NCBI GenBank assembly: GCA_963800285.1
Contig: CAWDAL010000012.1
Location: 1 to 64,000 of the forward strand
Reading direction: 5' to 3'
Origin: DASUPK01 sp963800285
GTDB lineage: Bacteria; Actinomycetota; Thermoleophilia; Solirubrobacterales; 70-9
Length of the DNA stretch: 64,000 nt
Both the position numbers and the translations under genes were made by a program. This document shows positions 48,465 through 56,892 of the stretch, one piece after another. How positions within the stretch are numbered: position 1 is the stretch's first letter; every line of letters begins with the position of its first letter. The notes under the pieces were generated by a model. It saw only the letters and a program-made list of their open reading frames with translations. It was not told the DNA's origin and made no database searches.

Positions 48465-49256
48465 CTATTCGGCCGAGCGCCCCTGCGGCTCCCATTTGAA
48501 GCGGCGCGACGCGATCACGACGCCGGCGATGCCCCAGAGCACGAGCGACGCGACGTCGCTCGCGTGGAGGTGGAGCCCGCCGCCGGCACCGGCGACCGTG
48601 AGCTGGAGTCCCTGGGTGACGTGGTAGAGCGGGAAGATCCGCCCGATCTCCTGGAGCCAGCTGGGCAGCTGGTCGATCGGGATGAAGATCCCGGAGATGA
48701 AGGAGAGCATCACCATCGTGAAGGGGCCGATCGAGGAGGCCGTGTCCTCGGTCGTGGTGAACGCCGTCATCGCCACGCCCAGCGCGCAGAGCGATCCGGT
48801 TCCGAGGAGCAGCATGATCGCGAACCCAGGGATGGCTCCGGCGCTCAGATCGACGCTCCAGAAGGCGACCCCCATCGTCAGCATCACCGCACCGACGACC
48901 GCAGCGAGCAGCACCGAGCGCAGCACCTGCGCGGTGATGAACGTCCAGGATGGCACCGGAGTCCCGCGCATCCGCTTCAGCTGTCCTCGCTCCCGCTGGG
49001 CCGTCAGCGCGACCAGCGGCTGGGTGAAGCAGAGCAGGCCCAGGGAGTAGGCGATCATTCCCGCGGTGAAGTAGGCGGAGCCGGGGACGGTCTCTCCCGC
49101 CACCTTGACCGTGTCCCCGCTCTTGATGAAGATCTCGTTGAACATCACGAGGAGGATCACCGGGAAGAGGAGGCTGAAGATGACCGCGCGCGGGTTGCGC
49201 GAGGTGGAGGTCAGCGCGTAGCGCGTCTGGGTGAGGACCAGTGAGACGTCGCTCAT
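48465..49256 (-). CDS. ABC-2 type exporter permease
   Basis: The product has 263 residues with six helices, of ABC-2 membrane subunit type: NPRAVIFSLLFPVILLVMFN near the start, RGQLKRMRGTPVPSWTFITA after the second helix (the coupling region), and SFISGIFIPIDQLPSWLQEI near the end. It forms the channel of a drug, lipid or antibiotic exporter with the ATPase encoded just upstream. ATG 49256 overlaps the ATPase stop by 4 bases; a longer frame is not supported. Confidence 0.88.
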   Translation of the reverse strand: MSDVSLVLTQTRYALTSTSRNPRAVIFSLLFPVILLVMFNEIFIKSGDTVKVAGETVPGSAYFTAGMIAYSLGLLCFTQPLVALTAQRERGQLKRMRGTPVPSWTFITAQVLRSVLLAAVVGAVMLTMGVAFWSVDLSAGAIPGFAIMLLLGTGSLCALGVAMTAFTTTEDTASSIGPFTMVMLSFISGIFIPIDQLPSWLQEIGRIFPLYHVTQGLQLTVAGAGGGLHLHASDVASLVLWGIAGVVIASRRFKWEPQGRSAE

Positions 49257-50182
49257 CCGACCGCCGCCTTCTCGGGCGATCTGGTCAGGTCGAGGAAGAC
49301 GTCCTCGAGGCTCGGTTTCCGCACCTCGAGGTCCTCGAGAGCCAGGTCCCGATCGCGCGCCCACTCGAGCAGCGCGTACAGGTCACGCTGGGGATCGGCC
49401 GAGGCGATGGTGGCCGTGTTGCCCGAAAGCTGGGGTGCGCCACCGACGGCCGCGGCGACGTCGTCGAGCTCGATGCCGTCCGGCATGCGGAAGCGGACGA
49501 CGCTCTCACGACCGAGCTGGGCGCCGAGCTTCTCGGGGGATCCCTGCGCGACGATCTGGCCCTCCCGCAGAATCACCACCCTGTCCGCCAGGTGCTGTGC
49601 CTCGTCCATGTAGTGGGTCGTCAGGACGATCGTCGTGCCGAGCGCGCGAAGCCCCTCGATCATGTTCCAGGCGTCGCGCCGGGCGGAGGGGTCGAACCCC
49701 GTGGTCGGCTCGTCGAGAAAGAGCAGCTCGGGGTCGCCGATGATCCCGACTCCGACGTCCAGCCGGCGGCGCTGGCCTCCCGAGAGCGAGCCGACGCGTG
49801 CATCCCGCTTCTCAGCCAGGCCGACCAGCTCGATCGTCTCCTCGACGTTGCGTGGCCGCGGATAGAAGCTCGCGAACTCGGTCATCGTCTCCCTGACTGT
49901 GAGCAGGGGGTCGAGCTCGCATTCCTGCAGGACGAGCCCGATGCGCTCGCGCCATTCGCGGGTGGGCGAGCCGGGATCGACGCCGAGGACGGAGACCTGC
50001 CCGGCCGTACGGGGGCGGTAGCCCTCGAGGATCTCGACGGTCGTCGTCTTGCCGGCCCCGTTGGGGCCGAGGAAGCCGAACACTTCGCCCTTCCCGACTT
50101 CGAAGTCGATCCCCCTGACCGCCTCGTGTTCGCCGTAGGACTTGTGCAGACCGGAAACGCGAATCGCTGCGTCCTGCGCCAT
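49253..50182 (-). CDS. ABC exporter ATP-binding subunit (DrrA-like)
   Basis: The product has 309 residues. A complete ABC domain is present: Walker A GFLGPNGAGKTTTVEILEGY, Q-loop VLQECELD, signature SLSGGQRRRLDVGVGIIGD, Walker B LLFLDEPTTGFD and H-loop TIVLTTHYMDEAQ. The C-terminal 80 residues resemble the DrrA-type accessory domain. It powers the adjacent ABC-2 permease. It is divergent from the aspartate kinase gene, with 39 bases between starts. Confidence 0.92.
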   Translation of the reverse strand: MAQDAAIRVSGLHKSYGEHEAVRGIDFEVGKGEVFGFLGPNGAGKTTTVEILEGYRPRTAGQVSVLGVDPGSPTREWRERIGLVLQECELDPLLTVRETMTEFASFYPRPRNVEETIELVGLAEKRDARVGSLSGGQRRRLDVGVGIIGDPELLFLDEPTTGFDPSARRDAWNMIEGLRALGTTIVLTTHYMDEAQHLADRVVILREGQIVAQGSPEKLGAQLGRESVVRFRMPDGIELDDVAAAVGGAPQLSGNTATIASADPQRDLYALLEWARDRDLALEDLEVRKPSLEDVFLDLTRSPEKAAVG

Positions 50183-50221
50183 CCGGCAGCGATCTTAGTG
50201 GGCGAGGGCTAAAGCTCGCCT

Positions 50222-51529
50222 ATGCTCGGGCGTCGAGTGCCCACTGAGCAGAGGACAGACGGAATCGTGGTGATGAAGTTCGGCGGTACCTCGGTCGCGG
50301 GGACCGAGGAGCTCAAGCGCGCCGCCAGGCGGATCGTCGCCGCGCGCGACGCGGGGCACCCGGTCGTGGCGGTGCTCTCGGCGCGCGGCAAGACGACCGA
50401 CCGGCTGCTCGAGGCCGCGCGGGAGATCTCGCCGCGTCCCGATCCTCGCGAGATGGACATGCTGCTCTCCATCGGGGAGCGGGAGTCCTGCGCGCTCTGC
50501 GCGATGGCGATCAACGACCTCGGCCACCGGGCGATCTCACTGACCGGCTCGCAGGCGGGCATCGTCACCGATTCCTCCCACACCAAGGCCCGGATCATCG
50601 ACGTGCGGGCGGATCGGATTCGCTCGGCGCTCAAGGAGGACTCGATCGTGCTGGTCGCCGGCTTCCAGGGGGTCTCGACCGAGAGCCGCGACGTGACCAC
50701 GCTCGGCCGGGGAGGCTCCGACACGACCGCGGTCGCCCTGGCCGCGGCGCTCGGCGGGGAGGTCTGCGAGATCTACACCGACGTCGACGGCGTCTTCACG
50801 GCCGATCCGAGGATCGTTTCCGACGCGAGGCTGCTCCCCGTCGTCTCCTATGAGGAGATGCTGGAGATGGCCTCCTCGGGCGCTCGGGTCCTGCAGCTCC
50901 GGGCGGTCGAGTACGGCCGGAATCACGGTGTGCGGATCCACTGTCGAAGCTCGGCGAAGGACGCCCCAGGTACCCTCGTCGTCTCGGAGCAGGAGACCAT
51001 GGAACAGCCTTCGGTAACAGCAGTCACCCACTCGACCGACGAGGCCCGCGTCACGCTCACCGGCGTGCCCGACGAGCCCGGCGTCGCCGGCCGCATCTTC
51101 GGCGCGCTCGCCGACGCCAACATCAACGTCGACATGATCATCCAGAACGAGCCGGTATCCCATGACGGCGGGGCTGACCTGTCCTTCACGGTCGAGGCGG
51201 CCGACCTCGAGAGCGCCACCGAGGCGATTCGCATCGAGGACTCCGAGATCGGCATCGAGACGGACGAGAAGATGGGCAAGGTGTCGATCGTCGGCGCCGG
51301 AATGCGCAGCCATCCGGGCGTCGCCGCCAAGGTATTTCGCGTGCTGGGCGAGGGCAAGATCAACATCGAGATGATCTCGACGTCACCAATCAAGATCTCC
51401 TGCGTGATCCGCGCCGATCAGGTACCGCAGGCGGTCGAGGCTCTGCACGACGCCTTCGAGCTCGGCGCGGACGCGATCCGCAAGGAAGATCCGGCCGGCA
51501 CCGAGCACCGCCCGACCATCAGCAGCTGA
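50222..51529 (+). CDS. lysC: Aspartate kinase
   Basis: The product has 435 residues. Catalytic-domain marks are VVMKFGGTSVAGTEELKRAA, the LSARGKTTDRLLEAAREI stretch, RGGSDTTAVALAAALGGEVC and EIYTDVDGVFTADPRIV. Two ACT domains follow (about 265-420), with DEPGVAGRIFGALADANINV and a second around HPGVAAKVFRVLGEGKINIE, which bind feedback inhibitors (Lys and Thr in relatives). It phosphorylates aspartate, the first step to Lys, Thr, Met and diaminopimelate. The next gene makes the second step. The length fits the alpha subunit of alpha2-beta2 enzymes. Confidence 0.95.
   Translation: MLGRRVPTEQRTDGIVVMKFGGTSVAGTEELKRAARRIVAARDAGHPVVAVLSARGKTTDRLLEAAREISPRPDPREMDMLLSIGERESCALCAMAINDLGHRAISLTGSQAGIVTDSSHTKARIIDVRADRIRSALKEDSIVLVAGFQGVSTESRDVTTLGRGGSDTTAVALAAALGGEVCEIYTDVDGVFTADPRIVSDARLLPVVSYEEMLEMASSGARVLQLRAVEYGRNHGVRIHCRSSAKDAPGTLVVSEQETMEQPSVTAVTHSTDEARVTLTGVPDEPGVAGRIFGALADANINVDMIIQNEPVSHDGGADLSFTVEAADLESATEAIRIEDSEIGIETDEKMGKVSIVGAGMRSHPGVAAKVFRVLGEGKINIEMISTSPIKISCVIRADQVPQAVEALHDAFELGADAIRKEDPAGTEHRPTISS
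50999..51529 (+). other. Probable internal translation start giving an aspartate kinase beta subunit
   Basis: The in-frame ATG at codon 260 (MEQPSVTAVTHS) is preceded by AGGAG three bases upstream. It sits exactly where the in-phase beta subunit starts in Corynebacterium and Bacillus aspartate kinases, just ahead of the first ACT domain. The product would be a 176-residue regulatory subunit made of both ACT domains. This is inferred by analogy and the spacing is tight. Confidence 0.5.
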
Positions 51530-51561
51530 AGCAGCCGCCGCCTGATCCGTACCCTTTGGGC

Positions 51562-52620
51562 ATGAGCCCGAAGGGCGAATACCGAGTCGGGGTCGCCGGC
51601 GCCACGGGTGCCGTCGGCTCGACGATCCTCGAGGTGCTCGCCGAGCGCCGCTTCCCCGTGGGGGAGATCGTGCCGCTGGCCTCCGCGCGCTCCGCGGGCA
51701 GCAAGGTGAAGTTCGCCGGCGCGGACGTCGAGGTCCTGGAGCTGACCGACGAGTCGATCCAGGGGCTCGACCTGATCCTCTCCTCGGCGGGCGGCAAGGT
51801 CAGCTCGGCGTGGGCGCCGAAGTGGATCGACGCCGGTGCCGTGGTCGTGGACAACACCAGCTTCTGGCGGATGCACGAGGACGTCCCGCTGGTGGTCGCC
51901 GGGGTGAACGACGATGCCGTGGCGGATCACAACGGCCTGGTCGCCAACCCGAACTGCACCACCATGCAGATGATGGTCGCGCTCAAGCCGATTCTCGACG
52001 CCGCCGGGATCGAGCGGCTGATCGTCTCCACCTACCAATCGGTTTCGGGAACCGGCCGCAAGGCGATCGAGGAGCTGCGCAAGGAGTCCAAGGCGATCCT
52101 CGACGGCGACTCCATCGACCCTCCGGAGGTCTATCCGCATCAGGTGGCCTTCAACGTGCTGCCGCAGGTCGAGAACTTCAAGGAGGGCGACGACTACACG
52201 ACCGAGGAGCGCAAGGTGATGGCGGAGACCCGCAAGATCCTCGGGCTCTCCGAGGACGTGGGCATCTCGGCGACCTGTGCACGAGTTCCCGTGGTCACCG
52301 GGCATTCGGAGTCCGTGAACGTCCAGACCGAGCGCGAGCTCTCGCCGGAGCGCTGCCGGGAGGTGCTGTCGGAGTTCCCCGGCCTGGTGGTGCTCGACGA
52401 CCCGGGCGCGGGCATCTACCCGCTGCCGATCGCGGCGGCCGGGCGCGATGAGGTCCTGGTGGGCCGGATCCGCCGCGATCCCTCGCACGAGCGCTGCCTC
52501 AATCTCTGGGTGGTCGGCGACAACCTCCGCAAGGGCGCGGCGACCAACGCGGTCCAGGTCGCCGAGCTGCTGCACGAGCGGGACCTGGTCCGGGTCCCGG
52601 CCGGCGCCAGCCTGAGCTGA
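51562..52620 (+). CDS. asd: Aspartate-semialdehyde dehydrogenase
   Basis: The product has 352 residues. The nucleotide-binding start is RVGVAGATGAVGSTILEVLA. The catalytic Cys lies in GLVANPNCTTMQMMVAL, and a substrate-binding region is in STYQSVSGTGRKAIEELRKE, with a His in RVPVVTGHSESVNV. It reduces aspartyl phosphate to aspartate semialdehyde with NADPH. ATG 51562 is chosen over a TTG two codons earlier. It follows lysC after 32 bases in one operon. Confidence 0.95.
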   Translation: MSPKGEYRVGVAGATGAVGSTILEVLAERRFPVGEIVPLASARSAGSKVKFAGADVEVLELTDESIQGLDLILSSAGGKVSSAWAPKWIDAGAVVVDNTSFWRMHEDVPLVVAGVNDDAVADHNGLVANPNCTTMQMMVALKPILDAAGIERLIVSTYQSVSGTGRKAIEELRKESKAILDGDSIDPPEVYPHQVAFNVLPQVENFKEGDDYTTEERKVMAETRKILGLSEDVGISATCARVPVVTGHSESVNVQTERELSPERCREVLSEFPGLVVLDDPGAGIYPLPIAAAGRDEVLVGRIRRDPSHERCLNLWVVGDNLRKGAATNAVQVAELLHERDLVRVPAGASLS

Positions 52621-52636
52621 GTCCCTTCACAGGGAA

Positions 52637-53587
52637 GTGACGCACCGTCCCAACGGGCGGGATATATTCGGCTGGCTTGAGGGGCAAGCGGAGAATCCCC
52701 GGCGCCGGGGGGCGCCATGCGCTGCCCAGCCGGCCGCCTGCCGCCATCCGGGGGCCAACACCCAGGACAAGACCCAGTCCGCGACGGCCACCGACCAGTA
52801 CGCGGCGCGGCACAACCCCTTCGTCTATTTCGAGTCGATCATCGACTTCCCGGCCTGCGATGCAAACGACGTCGATCTCGAGCAACTGAAGACGGATCTG
52901 CAGAGCGAGGCGACCACGCCGGACTACTCCTTCATCTCACCTGACCTCTGCAATGACGGGCACGATGGCGACGGGACCCCCGGGTCCTGTGCCGACGGCG
53001 GCCCCGGCGGGATGGTCCAGGCGAACTCGTTCCTAGAGGAATGGGTGCCGCGGATCACCAGCTCGCCGGCCTTCGCCGACAACGGCCTCCTCTTGGTCAC
53101 CTTCGACGAGGCGGAGGGCGGCTCCGGCCCGACCGGCGACGCGAGCGCCTGTTGCGACGAGCAGCCGGGCTTCAACACGATCAATCCCGGCGGCCTCACC
53201 CCGGGGCCGGGCGGAGGCAAGGTGGGGGCGGTCGCGCTCTCTCCGTGCATCGACCCCGGCACGACCGTCCAAGCCGACTACAACCACTACAGCCTGCTGC
53301 GCTGGGTCGAGGACAACTTCGGGCTGCCGCGCCTCGGCTTCGCCAGACAGGCGACCGGCGTCAACGGATTCGACGCCGCCCTCCTCAACGACCCGACCTG
53401 CGCGCCGGGCGGCACGGAGACGGGTACCGGCACGACCAGCACCGGCTCCACGACGACGGGCACCGACACGACCACCATCTCGGCGGCGTCGGCCGCCGCT
53501 GCCACGCTGGGGCCGCGCGCCAAGTGCAAGAAGAGCAGGCAGCACGGGCGCAAATGCAAGCGCCGAAAGCGCCACCGGCGGAGGTGA
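52637..53587 (+). pseudogene. 5'-truncated secreted phosphoesterase (phospholipase C-like) with basic tail
   Basis: From about 52720 the frame matches the second half of the phosphoesterase family (PF04185): TQSATATDQYAARHNPFVYF, then DYSFISPDLCNDGHDGDGT and GLLLVTFDEAEGG near the active-site end. Full family members carry about 200 more N-terminal residues, including a signal peptide and the first metal ligands; none is present. The first 28 codons have no homology and no signal peptide. The C terminus has a Thr/Gly linker and the basic tail AKCKKSRQHGRKCKRRKR, another Cys/Lys tail. It is probably a remnant of a secreted enzyme. Confidence 0.7.
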
Positions 53588-53665
53588 GCTGAGCGCGGCA
53601 AGCGCCAGCCGGGTGAGGCGAGGGGCGAGGGGGAGAGGCGCAGCCCGACTCTGTATAAGCCCCAC

Positions 53666-54907
53666 ATGGACGTGGGCTTTGGCACCGCGATGCTGTTCGC
53701 GGGAGGGTTGCTGGCGATCGCGGCGGCGCTCTCCGGGTTGATGCGCGGAACCGTTCTCTCGATCGCGGTGCTCTCCGTCACCGCGGGGCTGATCCTGGCT
53801 GAGGTGGACGCGATTCACGTCTATGCCGGCGACGCCGCGGTGGTCCATCTCTTCGAGCTCGCTCTGGTCGTCACGCTGCTCTCGGACGGGCTCTTCGTGG
53901 ACCGGGAGATGCTGGTCGTCCACTGGGGGCCGGTCGCGCGGGCCCTGGTCATCGCGATGCCGCTCACCCTGGTGTTGCTGGCGCTTGCGGCGAAGGTGCT
54001 CTTCTCACTGAGCTGGGCAGAGGCCTTCCTGCTTGGGTCGGTGCTGGCTGCGACGGACCCCGTGGTGACGTCGTCGGTCGTCACCTCTCAGCGGGTTCCG
54101 GCGTCCGTGCGCCACGCCCTCAATCTCGAGTCCGGCCTGAACGACGGGCTGGCGCTGCCGTTCGTCCTCTTCTTCATCATCCTCGCCTCGGCCGGCAATG
54201 CGGGGACCGAGGCCGCGAAGCTGGCCGGTGAGGCCGCCTTCGGAGCACTCGTCGGGATCGTTCTCGGCCAAGCGGCGGGGCGCCTCACGCACCACCTCCC
54301 CGGCGGCGGGATCGTCGGCCGCTACGAGGGCATCTACGCCCTCGGCATCGGCCTGCTTGCCTACGGCATTGCGGACGTCACAATCGGCAACGGGCTGATC
54401 GCCGCCTTCGTCTGCGGCATCTCGCTCGGGCTGGCCGACCGGGCGATCGCCGATGACTTCGTCGTCTTCAGCGAGAACGTCAGCTCGATCCTGCAGGTGC
54501 TCACCTTCTTCGCCTTCGGAGCGCTCATCGTCACCACCGGCTACCACAGCGACGTCGCGCTGCTGATCGCGTTCATCGCCTTCGCCCTGTTCATCGCGCG
54601 CCCCGTGGCGATCTTCCTGGCCTTCATTCGCGTCGATCTTCCGCAGCCGCACCGGGCGTTCATCGCCTGGTTCGGGCCGAAGGGGGTGGCGGGGATGCTG
54701 TTCGCCGTCCTGGTGCTCAACTCCGACGTCACGAAGGGCAACGCGATCTTCGAAGCGGCCGCCTTCGTGATCCTCGCCTCGATCCTGATTCACGGGGCCA
54801 CGGACACCCTCGGGACCAAGTGGATTGCGCGGCGGATCGAGGCCGACGAAGACCTCAGTGAGGAGGCCGATCCAGGGCTCGCGGCGGGCAGCGGCGCGAT
54901 GCCCTAG
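53666..54907 (+). CDS. CPA1-type Na+(K+)/H+ antiporter
   Basis: The product has 413 residues with about 12 membrane helices. It has the family's ion-binding region SVLAATDPVVTSSVVTSQRV (TDP) and ESGLNDGLALPFVLFFIIL (ND). Later, AFIAWFGPKGVAGMLFAVLV matches the conserved Arg/Lys-Gly region of NhaP-like exchangers. It exchanges protons for sodium or potassium and supports pH and salt homeostasis. No C-terminal regulatory domain. Its stop codon shares CTAG with the convergent gene. Confidence 0.9.
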   Translation: MDVGFGTAMLFAGGLLAIAAALSGLMRGTVLSIAVLSVTAGLILAEVDAIHVYAGDAAVVHLFELALVVTLLSDGLFVDREMLVVHWGPVARALVIAMPLTLVLLALAAKVLFSLSWAEAFLLGSVLAATDPVVTSSVVTSQRVPASVRHALNLESGLNDGLALPFVLFFIILASAGNAGTEAAKLAGEAAFGALVGIVLGQAAGRLTHHLPGGGIVGRYEGIYALGIGLLAYGIADVTIGNGLIAAFVCGISLGLADRAIADDFVVFSENVSSILQVLTFFAFGALIVTTGYHSDVALLIAFIAFALFIARPVAIFLAFIRVDLPQPHRAFIAWFGPKGVAGMLFAVLVLNSDVTKGNAIFEAAAFVILASILIHGATDTLGTKWIARRIEADEDLSEEADPGLAAGSGAMP

Positions 54908-56277
54908 CCGCTGAGAACCTTCTTCTTCTCCTCGCGAAATTCGGCCGCTGTCAGCACGCCCTTCTCCTTGAGTTCACCGAGCTTCTCCAGCCGATCGAGC
55001 TTCGCGTCATCCGGATGCTTCTCGTCCGAGGAGAGCTCTCGGATCGCCGAGCCCATTCGCCGGCCAGCCTCCTTCCCCGCCCTCCGCGCGCGCCGGCGCA
55101 TCCCGGTCACCCAGTCGCCCCGCCTGGCGTCTGGGAACTCTCGCAGCGTGTCCCGTCTGAGCGCCTCGATGCCGGCACCGCCCAGCGCGATCAGAAGCAG
55201 CGTCAGGACGAGCTGCCGGGTGCCGTCGGGCGGCCAGATGATCAGCGCCAGCAGAGCCACCGCCGCGAACACGGACCAGACGACTCCAGGGCGCTCGCGC
55301 AGCGTCGGCGCGAGTGCCTGGCGAATGCTGACCGCGCCGTTCTGTGGCGAGGCCAGATACGCGGCGACGACGAAGAGGATCCCGAAGATGATCACGCTGG
55401 AGGCGATGCTGTGGAGCAGCCCGGTGGAGATGTCCCAGGCGTGCTGTGCCGGGATCCGGGCGTCCTCGGTCTTCGCGAGCGAGTCGACGAACGGTCCCTT
55501 GAGGATGGCTCGCACCGCGATCGCCCCGAGCCCCGCCGCGATCAGGCCCAGGCCGTAGCCGAGGACGATGACCCAATCGCGACCCTTGCCGAGCCACATC
55601 GCCAGGACGAACAGAGCCAGCGAGCCGATGGTGAAGAGCCAAGCGAGCCCATTGAGGATCTTCGTGACCGTCCGCGCGGTGTCGAGCTTCTGGGAGTCCG
55701 CGATCTCGAGCTGACCAAAGCCGGACTTCAAGTTCCCGGTCTCCTCTCCCTTGGCGACCGCGTTCGCGACCTGCTTCTTGAAGCCGAGCCGATCGGCGAG
55801 CTGGTAGACGATCGGCCTGAGATCGAGGACGACCTTGCCGTTCTGGCTCGAGATCGCCTCGCTCTTGTCCTCGAGGATCGCGACCAGCTGAGTGTGCGCG
55901 ACACGGTTGGCGTCCTGCCAGAGGTTCTGGACGCGCGGCGACTGGAACGCGCGCTTCGCGGCGCGAGTGGCGATCTCGCGGATACCGGCCGAGAGGGGCG
56001 AGGCGACCTGCTGGAGGTCGTTCGGCAGCCGCTGCTTGACCAGTCGGGTGACATCGACGTTCGCGTAGAGCTGATCGACCGAGTAGGTCGCCACGGCATC
56101 GGAGATCGCCTTGTCCTCGAGCAGCCGGCCGCTCGTGTCCACCCATTTGTCGGTGTTCAGGGCCTGCCGGTCGATCCAGCTCGTGAAGATCGCCAGGAAG
56201 GCCATGATCGAGGCCAGCACGACCAGAATGCGCACCGCGACCCGGTGTCGCATCTCGGGCGGTTGAGTCGACGCCAT
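54904..56277 (-). CDS. Membrane protein with C-terminal SHOCT domain
   Basis: The product has 457 residues. One N-terminal helix (about 15-35) is followed by a 150-residue extracytoplasmic helical region, then four to five helices (about 210-350). A charged stretch leads to a SHOCT motif at the very end (LDRLEKLGELKEKGVLTAAE then FREEKKKVL), a short oligomerisation or binding helix pair common in actinobacteria. Role unknown. The ATG at 56277 is used; MRHRVAVR eight codons later is an alternative. Confidence 0.75.
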   Translation of the reverse strand: MASTQPPEMRHRVAVRILVVLASIMAFLAIFTSWIDRQALNTDKWVDTSGRLLEDKAISDAVATYSVDQLYANVDVTRLVKQRLPNDLQQVASPLSAGIREIATRAAKRAFQSPRVQNLWQDANRVAHTQLVAILEDKSEAISSQNGKVVLDLRPIVYQLADRLGFKKQVANAVAKGEETGNLKSGFGQLEIADSQKLDTARTVTKILNGLAWLFTIGSLALFVLAMWLGKGRDWVIVLGYGLGLIAAGLGAIAVRAILKGPFVDSLAKTEDARIPAQHAWDISTGLLHSIASSVIIFGILFVVAAYLASPQNGAVSIRQALAPTLRERPGVVWSVFAAVALLALIIWPPDGTRQLVLTLLLIALGGAGIEALRRDTLREFPDARRGDWVTGMRRRARRAGKEAGRRMGSAIRELSSDEKHPDDAKLDRLEKLGELKEKGVLTAAEFREEKKKVLSG

Positions 56278-56330
56278 GCGGGGGGACCTTACGAGCGGAC
56301 CCGGTCGGCGAGCGGGCGCGACTGCGGGCC

Positions 56331-56759
56331 CTAGGACTCCGGAGCCCGAATGATGCCCAGGACCTCCATCGTCCCACGGTTGCTTATGTAGTGGTGCGCG
56401 CGGGCGATCAACCGATCCGAGATGTCGTAGATGCCGTAGAACTCGGCGACGGTCGAGTGGCCGGGGACGTCGACCGAGCCGACCAGCAGGACCTCGTCCT
56501 CACCGTTCTCTCGCGCCTGGTCGATTCGGAGCTCATGCTGGAGTTTGCTGCGTTTCAGCTCCTCGAACCAGCGGCTCAGGCCGTCATGCCCCACGTAGAC
56601 GTCCGATGAGCCTCGCGTCACCCGCAGAGGGTGGAACTGCACATCCGTTGCGCAGCAGGCGAGCATCCCGTCGAGGTCTCGGTCGTTGTGCGCCTCCACC
56701 CAGCGAGCGACCATCCACGCTGCCGCCCTGTCCTGCAGCTCGGCTGGTGAATCGGACAT
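56331..56759 (-). CDS. SnoaL-like (NTF2-fold) protein
   Basis: The product has 142 residues, normal for SnoaL-like proteins: WVEAHNDRDLDGMLACCATD near 20, DVYVGHDGLSRWFEELKRSK, VGSVDVPGHSTVAEFYGIYD and a final AHHYISNRGTMEVLG. It may be a small enzyme or ligand-binding protein; the substrate is unknown. ATG 56759 follows AAAGGG. It resembles in kind, but is not a copy of, the frameshifted SnoaL-like gene at 4799-5250. Confidence 0.8.
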   Translation of the reverse strand: MSDSPAELQDRAAAWMVARWVEAHNDRDLDGMLACCATDVQFHPLRVTRGSSDVYVGHDGLSRWFEELKRSKLQHELRIDQARENGEDEVLLVGSVDVPGHSTVAEFYGIYDISDRLIARAHHYISNRGTMEVLGIIRAPES

Positions 56760-56892
56760 CGAAACCCTTTCTGCCCTCTCAATGCCGTCAACGTCGAAGG
56801 GTGAGATTGCAGAAGAACCCAACGACCGGGGTGACCTTACCGCGATCGTCCCCCGATCGGGGAATTTCCGCCCCTGCCGTGAGGGTTTCCCG

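Noticed and set aside
50183..50221. Lysine riboswitch ahead of aspartate kinase
   Set aside because: Only 39 bases separate the divergent starts, far too short for the L-box.
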